From Tupaia tana (Eukaryota; Chordata; Mammalia; Scandentia; Tupaiidae): a DNA stretch of 64,000 nt. Below, in pieces: positions 44,448-55,179 of this stretch. Where the stretch lies: assembly GCA_026018925.1 (NCBI GenBank), contig JAKSZU010000016.1, positions 59,215,575 through 59,279,574 of the forward strand, read 5' to 3'. The notes below the pieces were generated by a model. The model was given only the letters and a program-made list of their open reading frames with translations, did not search any database and was not told where the DNA came from. Position 1 is the stretch's first letter. Every line of letters starts with the position of its first letter. The translations under genes and the position numbers were made by a program.

Positions 44448-44735
44448 TTGACAGGGTCTTGCTATTTGGCTCATCTTGCCTCAGACTCTGGGATAGAATT
44501 ACAGGTACATACCACACCCTGCTCCTTTTCAGACAAGACCTTATTATGTTGTCCAGGCCAGTCTTGAGTTTGCAATCTCCTGCCTTAGCTCTCCCAAGTC
44601 CCTGGGATTACTTAAAGGCATATGCCTCCATGGACAGCCTTTAGGTTGGATGAAGAATTCACTCCCATGTGGTGGTCCCAGCCTGCAGAGCTCAGTGTCT
44701 CAGTGAATACCACGAAGACTGGGCTTCCTTGCTCT
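44448..44735 (-). mobile_element. 7SL-derived (Alu-like) SINE, second copy
   Basis: GACAGGGTCTTGCTATTTGG, TATGTTGTCCAGGCCAGTCT, CTCCTGCCTTAGCTCTCCCA and GGGATTAC are complements of Alu/7SL words in Alu order. A degenerate extra unit with ACTCCCATGTGG and CCAGCCTGCAGAGC follows, as at 32640. Confidence 0.72.
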
Positions 44736-44740
44736 CTCTT

Positions 44741-44905
44741 ATTTTTAAAGAATTATTTATTTTTTATTTATTAATTCATTTATTTTAATTTGACCAGATA
44801 GAGAGAGGGAAAGTGAGAAAGCAAGCCACCAGATCTGAGACTCAAACCGTGGTCAGCCATGTGGTAGTGTCCAGCGCCTTAACCACCATGCCGCCTGCTG
44901 GTCCT
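44741..44905 (-). mobile_element. CYN-SINE, short form
   Basis: It contains TTTAATTTGACCAGATAGAG and ends CCGCCTGCTGGTCC. Confidence 0.87.
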
Positions 44906-44909
44906 GCCT

Positions 44910-45690
44910 CTTTCTCTTTATAACACACGGCTATTTAAATTTATTTTGATGAAATAAAATTTCAAATAATGATCAGTGATTTATTTAAGCAGGCAAAGAA
45001 GTATGTTATCAAATGCAGAAGGAATTCTACACTAAATTATTAAAATTTGGTCCCTTAATTGGACAAATCTACCCAGAAACTTGGCTTTTCGGAATGATTC
45101 ATTCCCAAAGGGTTTCAGATAGCCAAAGTTTTATAAGTTATAGGAAAAATTGTCAGAAATGTTATTACACCAGCTTTGCATTTGGCTTGATCTTGTGGAG
45201 AATATTAAACTTTTTCTAAATTATTTTTATGCTAAAAGATTTATGGCTGCATTTCAAGACAAATGTGTTTTGCTATTTCTGGTAGGCAGTCTCTGAGATA
45301 TAATCCAAATGATCCCTGACACTGGTATTCATGACCATGACCACGTGTAACCCCTTCAAGAGTGGGATGGATCGAGTGACTTGGTTGTAACAACTAAAAT
45401 TGACAAATATGAAGGGATGTTACTTGAGACTAGGTTACAAAAAATCTTTATCTTCTGTCTTGAGCACCCTCTCTTGTCTGCTCTGAGGGAACTCAGTTCC
45501 ATGTTCTCCACTGTCTTATAGAGAGGCCCATGTGGCAAAGAACTGATGTTTTCTGTCAATAGCCAACAAGAACCTAAGAACTGCCAACAGTCATACAGGT
45601 GAGCTTCAATGTACATCCTCTCCCAGTTGCGCCTTAAATTGAGTGCAGCCCTGGTGACGGCCTGACTGCAACTTCGTGAAAGACCTTGAG
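44910..45690. other. Unassigned DNA
   Basis: A 68-codon plus-strand frame (45013-45219) and a 130-codon minus-strand frame (45356-45748) exist. The latter runs into a SINE. Neither resembles a known protein. Confidence 0.35.
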
Positions 45691-45694
45691 CTGG

Positions 45695-45940
45695 GGACCA
45701 GCAGTTGGCGTAATGGTTATGTCGCTGGACTCCCATGTAGTCGACCACAATTCGAGTCCTGGACCCAGTGACTTAAACTCACACTGGGCACATGTGCATG
45801 TGTGCCCAAGATCCCGAGAGGAGAACGGAGAAGGGACTGCAGTGTGGCCATCCCCACAGGGGATGATTTCTCGCTTTCTGTCTCTCTGTCTCTCCGGTGA
45901 GTACAAGTGTCCTATAACAAAAATTTCTCTCAAAAAAAAG
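45695..45940 (+). mobile_element. CYN-SINE, long form
   Basis: It starts GGGACCAGCAGTTGGCGTAA, with A box TTGGCGTAATGG, and ends CCTATAACAAAAATTTCTC. Confidence 0.93.
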
Positions 45941-45944
45941 AACT

Positions 45945-46700
45945 TTAAACAATCTCTAAAAATACATACCAATAACCAAATTATGTGCCAATAAACACGG
46001 TATTATACATTATAGACTTTAAGGTTTTGCTTTTACTCATGAATTTCTGCAAAATACATTTATATATTTTAATGCCAAAAGTTAAGATTAGCCTCGTAAC
46101 AAGGGGTTGGGAATTCAAATCTCACTGTAAACCTGTATCTAATTTACCCCTCTCCTTTCTTTCTGGAAACTCACTATAAACTCTAATATAATTCTTCCCT
46201 CCTTCCTTCCAATTGTACTCGAGAGCAGAGAACTGGATTAATCATAATCCTTAGTTTCTGCCAAACGTTCATCATTCCATTTTCGACCTGCTGTTATTTA
46301 TCTAGTAAAATTCATTATTTTTAACAATATAATAAGCAATCCTTCTTGAAGGATTATGACTTGAGAGTTTCACATGTAGAGAAAACATAACTCCAGCCAG
46401 ATAAGATAATACAGGAAGGAATCTAGATTTTGAAATTTATATCTTCAATTCCTTGGGGCTCTTGTGGCACACTAGAGACTCATTATCTACAAAACACAAA
46501 TGCTATGAAACAGCTGATAACATTCATGTTTACATATTCTCATTTGTCTTCGAATATTTTGGCAACTTTGCAAATCTTAGACTGGGTTCTTGGAAAGTTC
46601 ACCAGTCTTGTGCTGCCTAGAAACAACTGGGAAAATATTGTTAATACTTCTTCTACCAAGAAGAAAAAAATATTAATCAGCTTAGAAGCATATTTCACTG
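45945..46700. other. Unassigned AT-rich DNA
   Basis: No gene or repeat signature seen. Confidence 0.4.
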
Positions 46701-46711
46701 CAACAATGTTT

Positions 46712-46979
46712 TTTGTTTTTGTTTTTTTTTTTGGAGAGGTTTTTGCTATAGGGCGCGTGCGCTCGCCAGACAGAGAGAGACAGAGAGATAGAAAGCAGGA
46801 AATCACCCCCCAGGGGGGATGGCCATGCCGCAATCCCTTCTCCTCCATTCTCCTCTCGGGATCTTGGGCACGCACGCACACGCGCCCGGCGTGAGTTTAA
46901 GCCGCCGGGTCCGGGACTCGAACCGCGGTCGACCACGTGGGAGTCCAGCAACATAGCCATTACGCTAACTGCTGGTCCC
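46712..46979 (-). mobile_element. CYN-SINE, long form, near-consensus
   Basis: It is CpG-rich (GGGCGCGTGCGCTCGCC; CGGCGTGAGTTTAAGCCGCC), so it is young. The target word caacaatg is duplicated. Confidence 0.96.
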
Positions 46980-47012
46980 TCCAACAATGCTTTTAAGAAA
47001 AATAAATGTCTT

Positions 47013-47196
47013 GGGGCCAGCAGGTGGCATAGTGGTTAAGGTACTGGACTCACACATGTCTACTGCAGTTTGAGTCTTGGACCCAATAGCTTGAAACACA
47101 GCATGTATGCCCAAAATCCAAGAGAAGAATGGAGGAGAAGGGACTGCAGCATGGAGAGAATAGAGAAGCAATTGTGGCATGGCCATCTCCTCTAAG
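47013..47196 (+). mobile_element. CYN-SINE, divergent long form, 3'-truncated
   Basis: It stops after GGCATGGCCATCTCCTCTAA, where the next SINE begins. It contains an internal partial duplication of the GGAGAAGGGACTGCAGCATGG region. Confidence 0.85.
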
Positions 47197-47439
47197 GACT
47201 AGCAGATGGCATAATGGTTACGTCCCTGGACTCCAAGTTGACCACAGTTCGAGTCCCAGGCCCAGTGGCTTAAACTCATGCTGGACGCATGTGCATGTGT
47301 GCCCAAAATCCCAAGAGAAGAATGGAAGAGAAGGGATTGTAGTGTAGCTATCTGCCCTGGAGAGTAATTTCTTGCATTCTATCTCTCTGTCTCTCTGGTG
47401 AGCATATGCGCCCTACAGCAAAAATTTCTTTTTTAAAAA
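47197..47439 (+). mobile_element. CYN-SINE, divergent long form
   Basis: It starts GGACTAGCAGATGGCATAAT and ends CCCTACAGCAAAAATTTC plus A-tail. Confidence 0.9.
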
Positions 47440-47449
47440 AAAGAAGTGA

Positions 47450-47838
47450 GGGCGTGGTGGTGCCCGCCCTATGGCAAAAACCTATGGAGGCTGGAGGATT
47501 GCGGCATCGAGTCCATCTCACTCTCTCTCTCTGTCTCTCTCGACGAGCGCACGATTTTGGTAACCAGCAGTTAGCATAACGGCTATGTCGCTGGACTCCC
47601 ACGTAGTCGACCACGGTTCGCGTCCCGGACCCAGTGGCTTAAAACTCACGCTGGGCGCGTGTGCGTGCATGCCCAAGATCCCAAGAGGAGAATGGAGGAG
47701 AAGGGATTGCGGCGTGGCCATCCCCCCTGGGGGGTGATTTCTCGCTTTCTATCTCTCTGTCTCTCTCTGTCTGTCTGGCGAGCGCACGCGCCCTATAGCA
47801 AAAACCTCTCAAAAAAAAAAACAAAAAAAACAAAAAAC
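47450..47838 (+). mobile_element. Composite SINE: 7SL-like head joined to a CYN-SINE
   Basis: The head (47450-47560) reads GGCGTGGTGGTGCCCGCC, a short insert, GGAGGCTGGAGGATTGCGG and GAGTCCA. These are words from the 5' (Alu) domain of 7SL RNA in the right order. It then changes to a CYN-like CT tract with GACGAGCGCACG. A complete long CYN-SINE follows from 47561. The word aaagaagtga lies just before the head (47440-47449) and just after the A-tail (47839-47848), so the two parts appear to have inserted as one unit. Confidence 0.75.
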
Positions 47839-47848
47839 AAAGAAGTGA

Positions 47849-47955
47849 CACTGCAGGACTCTTATGTTTAAAGGATAAGCAAAAGTTCCTCAGTATGAGA
47901 AAAGGGGAAAAGAGCACACCAGTGAAAGAAGAGGGATGAAATTACTAGTGACCAT
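47849..47955 (+). repeat. Inverted repeat, left arm
   Basis: It runs CACTGCAGGACTCTTATG to ATTACTAGTGACCAT. It is the reverse complement of 48241-48347 with about two mismatches in 107 bp. The loop is 285 bp. Origin unknown; not a SINE or L1 that I recognise. Confidence 0.93.
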
Positions 47956-48240
47956 ACTTGCATAGTATTAACTGTCTCTAGAACTTGATTTGGTACCATT
48001 TCCTTTGACCGGAAATGACTTAACAGTCCTCCCTGATAAGTGTCTTATAGTCAAATGATAAGGTTTCCTAATTATTCTGAAAACTAAACTCCCCCCCCCC
48101 CCCAGGAAACCAAAGTCTTAATGTGGAATGTCCTGTATTTATACTTCTTTCTGTAATATGAAGAGATTTCTTTTTTATTTTGCCATAGGACACTTCCCCA
48201 TACTAGAGAGATGGAGAGAGATAGAGGAAAAATTAAGAGT
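47956..48240. other. Loop of the inverted repeat, with a C-run
   Basis: A C-run lies at 48091-48104. The stretch 48170-48235 resembles the 3' end of a decayed CYN-SINE (TTTGCCATAGGACACTTCC, GAGAGATGGAGAGAG). Confidence 0.5.
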
Positions 48241-48347
48241 ATGGTCACTAGTAATTTGATCCCTCTTCTTTCACTGGTGTGCTCTTTCCCCCTTTTCTCA
48301 TACTGAGGAACTTTTGCTTATCCTTTAAACATAAGAGTCCTGCAGTG
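48241..48347 (-). repeat. Inverted repeat, right arm
   Basis: It starts ATGGTCACTAGTAATTTGAT and ends AGTCCTGCAGTG. Its outer edge abuts a minus-strand CYN-SINE; the left arm's outer edge abuts a plus-strand one. Confidence 0.93.
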
Positions 48348-48351
48348 CCAT

Positions 48352-48606
48352 TTCTTTTTTTTTTTTAAGGAAATTTTTGCTATAGGGCACATATGCTCAC
48401 TAGAGAGACAGAGAGATAGAATGCGAGAAATTACCCTCCAGGGCAGATAGCTACACTGCAATCCCTTCTCTTCCATTCTTCTCTTGGGATTTTGGGCACA
48501 CATGCACACGCATCCAGCATGAGTTTAAGCCACCAGGTCTAGGACTCGAACTGTGGTCAACTTGGTTGGAGTCCAGGGACATAACCATTATGCCATCTGC
48601 TAGTCC
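48352..48606 (-). mobile_element. CYN-SINE, long form
   Basis: It runs from AAATTTTTGCTATAGGGCAC to GCCATCTGCTAGTCCC. The flanks tgccatttct and tgccattct form the target duplication. Confidence 0.93.
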
Positions 48607-48824
48607 CTAGTAATGCCATTCTGTACCCACAGGCATCCTGAATGCCCAACTTGAATGGCTGTTATGATTATTACAGTTAATTGTAAATCTATATTCTTCA
48701 CTGGACTTCTTAAGAAGAGAAACAAAATTTTAATCATCTTTAAATGCTCGAAAGAGAAACAAGTGGACACCAGTGAAAGAAGAAATAAAGTCAATGAGAT
48801 CCTTTCATAGTCATCTCAACTTTT

Positions 48825-49070
48825 TTTTTTTTTTAGAGGTTTTTGCTATAGGGCGTGTGCGCTCGCCAGACAGACAGACAGAAAGCGAGAAATCACCCCC
48901 CAGTGGGGATGACCACGCCGCAATCCCTTCTCCTCCATTCTCCTCTCGGGATCTTGGGCACGCACGCACACGCGCCCGGCGTGAGTTTTAAGCCACCGGG
49001 TCCGGGACACGAACTGCAGTCGACTACATGGGAGTCCAGCGACATGGTCATTATGTTAACTGCTGGTCCC
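48825..49070 (-). mobile_element. CYN-SINE, long form, perfect 20-bp target duplication
   Basis: tcatagtcatctcaactttt is exact at 48805-48824 and 49071-49090. Confidence 0.96.
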
Positions 49071-49309
49071 TCATAGTCATCTCAACTTTTAAGCTGATAG
49101 ACCAAGAAAAGTTTCTAAGACCAGCTTATAAAACAGACTGAACACAGAGAGGTAGAAAAAGTAACTGTTGGAGCCTCCCTGATTTGAACCTTCGACACCT
49201 TCAAGGCTACATATGACATTACTTTATAGGATATTGACATTCTTCCTGTCATTCTATTCAATTCTACTTTTGCCAATAAAATAATTCAATAAATTTTCAT
49301 TATTATTAT

Positions 49310-49525
49310 TTTTAATTGGCATGCACTTGCCAGAGAGAGAGAAAGCCCTCCATCAATGGGGAATAATCACACCAGAATCCCTTCTCCTTCACTTCTCCAT
49401 CCTATAGGGATTTTGAGCATGCACATACACATGTCTGGTGTGTTTTTAAGCTATGGAGGCTGGGATTCAAACTGCTTGGTATGTAGGATCTGGCTCCCTC
49501 AACCACTGGGGTATGAAGCCAGTCT
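49310..49525 (-). mobile_element. CYN-related SINE, old third subtype
   Basis: It has CCCTCCATCAATGGGGAATA, CACTTCTCCATCCTATAGGG and ATCTGGCTCCCTCAACC. It shares these with the copies at 39903 and 59594. Confidence 0.75.
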
Positions 49526-49842
49526 TTAATTATCTTTTGATAACATCATACAGCTAAAACAAAACAAACAAAAACTGTTCTCTTTTGCTTAATTATATTT
49601 TGAAATATTCATGAAAGCTCTAATGCGTGTAAGATAGAAAAGAAAAAAAGAGAGAGAGAAATCTAAGAAATTCTCTCCAGTTCCAATACTAGCACAGCTT
49701 TGATATGGGAAAGAACAGAGGACATTTCCAAAGACCAACAACCATGATCTTTTGAGAGGGAGAGGGTGGGAGAATATTCTAGAAAAATCATATGATATAG
49801 GAGCTTTGCATCATTTTTTTTCTTTTTAAAAATAAACATGAG

Positions 49843-50111
49843 GGAACCAGCAGTTAGCATAATGGCTATGTCGCTGGACTCCCATGTAGTCAACCGCGGT
49901 TCGAGTACCGGACCCGGTGGCTTAAACTCACGCCGGGTGTGTGTGCATTTGTGCCCAAGATCCCTAGAGGAGAACGGAGGAGAAGGGATTGCGGCATGGC
50001 CATCCCCCCTGGGGAGTGATTTCTCGCTTTCTGTCTGTCTCTCTCTGTCTGTCTGGCGAGCACACGCGCCCTATAGCAAAAATCTCTCAAAAATAAATAA
50101 ATAAATAAATA
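49843..50111 (+). mobile_element. CYN-SINE, long form, first of a same-site pair
   Basis: It is flanked by aaataaacatgagg on both sides. The tail is (AAAT)n. Confidence 0.94.
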
Positions 50112-50125
50112 AAATAAACATGAGG

Positions 50126-50366
50126 AGGGCCAACGGATGACATGGAGCTTAAGGCAGCTGGATTCCACACAGGTGACTGAACATTTGAGTCCTAGACCCA
50201 GTCCTAGACCTAGGCTTGAAAAACATGCTGGGCACTTATGTGTATGTGCCCAAAATCTTGAGAGGAGAATGGGGAGGGTTTATGGTGTGGCCATCCCCCC
50301 TAGGGGGTTGTTTTCTCACTTTCTCTCTCTCTTCAGTGAGTGCACATACCATAAATAAATAAATAA
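50126..50366 (+). mobile_element. CYN-related SINE, older subtype, second of the pair
   Basis: It starts AGGGCCAACGGATGACATGG and holds a small duplication (GTCCTAGACCCAGTCCTAGA). It is followed by aaattaacatgatg, a third version of the target. Confidence 0.85.
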
Positions 50367-50574
50367 AATTAACATGATGAAGAAAGGAAAATTATGCTAG
50401 GATAATCAGATTCTCTTAGAGAAGAAAAAGGTCTATAAACAAAAAAGAGAAATTAAAAACAAAGCTAAAGAAGTATATCACACTCTGTTAAGATGTCTGG
50501 CTAAGCCAGACTCAAGAGCTGGAAATCAGTGCTGGAACAAAAAGATATTTAAAGATTCCTTAAAATAGAAATTG

Positions 50575-50655
50575 GGGACCAGCAGGTGGCGTGGTGGTTA
50601 AGGTACTGGACACTCCCCACATGGCCAACCATGGTTCAAGTTCCAGACCTAGTGG

Positions 50656-50706
<51 letters not shown>

Positions 50707-50768
50707 TGTCTCTTTCTGGACAAATTTAAAAAAATGAATGAATAAATAAATAAATAAATAATTTTAAA
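50575..50768 (+). mobile_element. CYN-SINE, short form with long (CT)n
   Basis: It starts GGGGACCAGCAGGTGGCGTG. Its (CT)n run (50660-50702) is about 21 units. It ends TCTGGACAAATTTAAAAAAA. Confidence 0.9.
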
Positions 50769-50769
50769 A

Positions 50770-51182
50770 AAAGAAATAAAAAGTATGCTACGGTCCTTAA
50801 ATTCTCTGCAAAGTAGTATTAATTCAAATTGAGCTTTAATCAGTGGAAGAGGTATGTTTTAATCTCTAGGATAACCATTAAAAGAATAGTAAAAGAACAT
50901 ATAAGTAATAAGCTAGTGGAACCGAAAATGTAACAAATTATATTCAATCCAAAAGAAGTCCAAAAATGAGAGAAAATGAAACCTAAAACAGGCCATATAC
51001 ATATAAAAGAAACAGTTAAAAAAAACACACACACAAAATTTAACTACATGCTGCTTACATGAGACATCCCTTAAATACATAGCAAAAAAGACCGAAAGTG
51101 AAAGAATCTAACACAATATATCATGCAAACCAATGCTGGTGTACTATGGCTTATATCAGACAAATAGGCAATATACAAGAAG
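50770..51182. other. Unassigned AT-rich DNA
   Basis: Some phrasing (AACATATAAGTAATAAGCTA, ATCAGACAAATAGGCAATAT) could be L1-derived. Not conclusive. Confidence 0.3.
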
Positions 51183-51183
51183 A

Positions 51184-51436
51184 GGACTAGGCCAAAGCAC
51201 AGTGGTTAAGCACTGCATACAGCAAACTGGATCCCACATGGCCAACTATGATTTTAATCCTGGCCCTGGCAGCAAAATAGCATTGTACACATGTGTGCCC
51301 AGGATCTTGACAAGATGGAGAAAAGGAGGAAAAGGGATTACAACATGAGCAGTCCCGTTGGTGGGGTGTTTCACTTCTCTCTCTTATGAATATGTTCTTT
51401 ATTATGCATAAAAATCAACAAACTTTTAAAAAAGAA
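51184..51436 (+). mobile_element. CYN-related SINE, old third subtype
   Basis: It starts GGACTAGGCCAAAGCACAGTGG, has ACACATGTGTGCCCAGGATC, and carries the CCCGTTGGTGGGGTGTT block of this subtype. Confidence 0.75.
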
Positions 51437-51439
51437 AAA

Positions 51440-52430
51440 GAATATCTAGAAATAAAGAGAAACATTTCAAAATGGTAAAGGGCTCAGTTCACTGGGAAGA
51501 TACAACAATTCTAAATTTACATACAGGTACTATCCCAGCCTAAAAATATCTAAAGCAAGAACAGACAGACATAAAAGGAGAAATAAACAAAAGCCCAATG
51601 AAAGTCAGAGACCTTAACACATTTCTTTCAGTTATTGATAGAACAAGTTGAAAAGAAAATTGTTGAAGTTACAGATTATTACATCATAATTAACTATAAT
51701 ACCTTCACCTCATGTCATCATATAGTGTAAGCAAAAACTGCATAAATTATATTCAAGTCTGTAAATATTTAATGAATTGTACAAGTCCTACAAAGTTCAA
51801 AGACTGAAAAAATAAAAATAGATTCTGTTTATAGTGGTATTCAACTAGAAATCAATTATAAGAAGATAACTAAAAAAATTTCTATATGCTAAGAAATTAA
51901 GGAATATACATCTATTTTTTAAAAAGTTATTTTTTAATTATAAAACACTTCTTCTCACCTCTGACCTGTCCTTTCTCTTGATAATTTCAGAAGCCATTTA
52001 AATCTGAATTGTGCCCTGTCACGTTCACATGGTGCAGTTGTGTGCTGTGTGGTTTTCATTTTTTGATTAAAATTTTTTTTTCTTTCCTTGTTTGGTTGTT
52101 TTGGTCTTTTATTCCCCCTCTTTGTTTTCTTTTTTTTAACCTTACTTTCTCACTCTGCTGTTTAGACTCTACACACTGAGTGTCTAGACTAGACAGGCCT
52201 AGGTGCATAGTAGCCACACATCTAAATACTTTAGGATCACAGAAATCCTTAACCCTTACTGAACCTGATGCCTGAAGTAAGAAACTCCTCTTTATAAATC
52301 TGAACTCAAAACCTCTTTCTGTGGATACCATGTTGAAAAACACAGTAGAGGAGAAAAATTGTCTCAGAAGTACTTTACAGTAAAGGGAAGTACATGGTCT
52401 TACAGTTGCAGAAACCTTCTCTAAGCAATT
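51440..52430. other. Unassigned AT-rich DNA
   Basis: No conserved frame. The 95-codon minus-strand frame at 52056-52343 has no known resemblance. Confidence 0.35.
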
Positions 52431-52439
52431 AGTCTAAAG

Positions 52440-53510
52440 TGAATACACCACCAAGTGACTAAAATTCAGAGAAGAGAGAACACAGAGTGAGCAGCAGGGA
52501 GAAGTACGGAGCTGCAGAAAGTGCAGCTCTTCTCCCACACACCTCTGAACTCTCAGTTGAAACCCCACAGCTCAGCCCAGGTGCACCTGTTCCCTAGAAA
52601 CTGTGAGGCCTTTGTGATATCTAGTTCTAAGTTCAAAAGTGCAGGTTGCTTGGTGAGCATCAGGAAAACGGAACTGCAGAGAGGTTGCAGACCACCTCCT
52701 CCCACATACCGCTTAGAATTAACTCCAAGAAATTAGGAGGAAACATAAAATCCATCAGATGACCAGAAATCACCGCAGAGGCACAAGAAATATGAGAAAC
52801 CAAGAAAATATCTCTATTCCAAGGGAAAAGAACAACCCTTCATCATCCATAGACAGTACAATGGAATTTGTGGAAATGTCTGATAAAGAATTCAGAATAT
52901 TCAGAGTGACAAAGCTAAATGAGATGCAAGCTATGAGAAACAATTAACTCCAGAAGGTACAAGAGAAAAGAGACAATAAGTTCCAGGATGTGAGGAAGTT
53001 CTTTCATGATTTGAAGGAAAAAATACACACCATAAAAAATAATCAAATGGAGCTGTTAGAGATGAAGGCTGTAATACAGGAAATCAAAACCTCCCTCAAA
53101 AGTATTAAAAGCAGATTAGGGGACCAGCAATTAGCGTAATGGCTATGTTGCTGGACTCCCACGTAGTCGACCGCGGTTCGCATCCCGGACCCGGTGGCTT
53201 AAAACTCATGCCGGGCATGTGTGCGTGTGTGCCCAAAATCCCAAAAGGAGAATGGAGGAGAAGGGATTGCGGCTTGGCCAACCCTCCTTGGTGGGTGATT
53301 TCTCGCTTTCTGTCTCTCTGTCTCTCTCTGTCTGTCTGGCGAGTGCAAGCGCCCTATGGCAAAAACCTCCCCGCCCCCGCAAAAAAAAAAAGCAGATTGG
53401 ACCATGCAGAAGATTGAATCTTGGATGCTGAAGACAATACTTCTGACTTAGATAAAATCACCAAAAAGACTGAGAAAATAACCTGTGTTTGTGAGAAAAT
53501 GTAAATAAGT
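52440..53510 (+). mobile_element. HAL1-like element, decayed, split by a SINE
   Basis: From 52759 the text matches the start of the ORF1 at 24291: the peptide MTRNHRRGTRNMRNQENIS against MTRNHRRITRNMGKRENTS, then VEMSDKEFRIF. A stop follows after 62 codons. Coiled-coil sequence continues to 53119 and from 53387 to about 53510. The upstream 52440-52758 is probably its 5' untranslated region. RRM and C-terminal parts are missing. Confidence 0.8.
53120..53385 (+). mobile_element. CYN-SINE, long form, inside the HAL1-like element
   Basis: The HAL1 word aaaagcagatta/tgg is duplicated on both sides. The tail begins with CCCCGCCCCCGC before the A run, which is unusual. Confidence 0.94.
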
Positions 53511-53539
53511 AAAGAAAGAAAAAAGAAAAACAGAAAAAT

Positions 53540-53720
53540 ACATTATGACTGTCCCGACAACCTGATAGGACGGTGATTGCCTGGAGCTAGAGGTAGGGGG
53601 GAGAATGGAGAGTTATTTAATAAGCGAAAGTTTTAGTCTTGCCCAATAAAAAATTCCTGGATATATTTCACAACATTTTAAATATGCTTAATACTAATGA
53701 GCCATAAAATTTAAAATGTG
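53540..53720. other. L1 3'-end-like remnant with a MITE-like arm
   Basis: ACATTATGACTGTCCCGACA at 53540 resembles one arm of the MITE family at 29118. GGTGATTGCCTGGAGCTAGA onward resembles an old L1 3' untranslated region. Confidence 0.35.
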
Positions 53721-53735
53721 TAAGACTGTATATTG

Positions 53736-53900
53736 GGGCTGGCAGGTGGTGTGGTGGTTAAGGGTACTAGACTCCCACGTGGCCGACTGCGGTTCGAGTC
53801 CTGGACTTGGCAGCTTGCTTTCTCACTTTCTCTCTCTCTCTGTGTCCCTTTCTGGTCAAATTAAAGTAATTAAATAAATAAAGTGAAATAAAATATTTTT
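53736..53900 (+). mobile_element. CYN-SINE, short form
   Basis: It starts GGGGCTGGCAGGTGGTGTGG, has B box GGTTCGAGTCC, and ends TCTGGTCAAATTAAAGTAA. Confidence 0.9.
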
Positions 53901-53939
53901 TTTAATTGTATATTTATATTATGTGTTCTTTACTTCTGT

Positions 53940-54191
53940 TTTTGTTTCAGTTTTAATTTGCTATAGGGCACATGCACTCATGGGGGGGAGAGAGAGAGAG
54001 AGAGAGAGAGTGAGAGAGTCCCCCCCAGGGGAGATGATAAAGTTGCAGTCCTTCTCTATTCTTCTCTTAGTATTTCAGGCATGGATACACACACACCCTG
54101 CATGTTTTTCAAGCCACCAGGTCTGGGACTTGAGCAACACAGCTGGACACGTTGGATACTGCTACAACCACCATGCCACAGGCTGGCCCTA
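53940..54191 (-). mobile_element. CYN-related SINE, older variant
   Basis: It has TTTGCTATAGGGCACATGCA and a (GA)n tract, and ends CCATGCCACAGGCTGGCCC. Confidence 0.82.
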
Positions 54192-54218
54192 TGTTATGTG
54201 TTTTTGTTTTTGTTTTTA

Positions 54219-54251
<33 letters not shown>
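54219..54251. repeat. (AC)n microsatellite
   Basis: About 16 units follow the SINE. Confidence 0.9.
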
Positions 54252-54253
<2 letters not shown>

Positions 54254-54506
54254 TCAATTCCAGGTGGATTGCAAATCTAAATGAGAAAGGTAAAACAATA
54301 AAGCTTTCACCAAATAACATAGAATATTTTTATGGATTTGGATAAAGAAAACAGTTTATTATAGAAAAAGTTTAGTATACCAAAAAATCAAACATTAAGG
54401 GAAAGATTACTAAATTAGACACTAGAATTAAAAACTTCTATTCTTCAAAAGACAGCCTTTGGAGAGAGAAAAGGCAAGGCAGACTAGTGGGAGAAGTCAT
54501 TTGAAG

Positions 54507-54775
54507 GGGCCAGCAGATGTGCAGCAGTTATGTTGCTGGACTCCCACATGGCGGACTGGTTAGAGTCCTGGACCTGGTGATTTCAAACTCACGCTAGGCA
54601 CATGTGCGTGCGTGTCCAAGATCCCAGGAGAAGCAATGGAGGAGACAGGATTGCAGTGAGGCCATCCCCCCCTGAGGAGTGATTTCTCACTTTCCTTTTC
54701 ACTGTCTCTGTCTCTCTGGCCAGTACATGCACCCTAAGGCAGAAATCTCTTTCTCAAAAACAAAAAAACAAAAAC
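54507..54775 (+). mobile_element. CYN-SINE, divergent long form
   Basis: It starts GGGGCCAGCAGATGTGCAGC and ends CACCCTAAGGCAGAAATCTC. Confidence 0.88.
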
Positions 54776-54790
54776 ACCTGAAATACAAGG

Positions 54791-54970
54791 AGGCCAGCAG
54801 GTGGCATGGCAGTTAAAGGCACTGGATTCTCACAAGGCCAACTATGGTTCAAGTCCCAGACCTAGCAGCTTGCTTTCTCACTTTTCCTCTCTCTCCCTGT
54901 CTCTGTCTCTCTCTGGTCAAACTGGGAAATAATAATAATAATAAGTAGGGTTAAATAAAATAATTATTTT
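54791..54970 (+). mobile_element. CYN-SINE, short form
   Basis: The flanking word tgaaatacaa is duplicated. The tail has (AAT)n. Confidence 0.88.
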
Positions 54971-55024
54971 TTTTAATTGAAATACAAATAAACCCTACAT
55001 ATCAAAAGAATTCCTGGGGTAATT

Positions 55025-55170
55025 TCAGCAGGTGCTAAAGCACTGGACTCCCACATGGCCAACTGTGGTTCAAGTCCCAGACCTGGCAGTTGATTTCTCA
55101 CTCTCTGGTAAGCACACATGCCCAATACCAACAAAAACAATTAATGAAATTAAATAAATAATTCTTTTTT
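55025..55170 (+). mobile_element. CYN-SINE, short, internally deleted
   Basis: It has CAGCAGGTGCTAAAGCACTGG and B-box region GGTTCAAGTCCC. The CT tract is nearly absent and it ends CACATGCCCAATACC. Confidence 0.78.
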
Positions 55171-55179
55171 TAAATTCCT

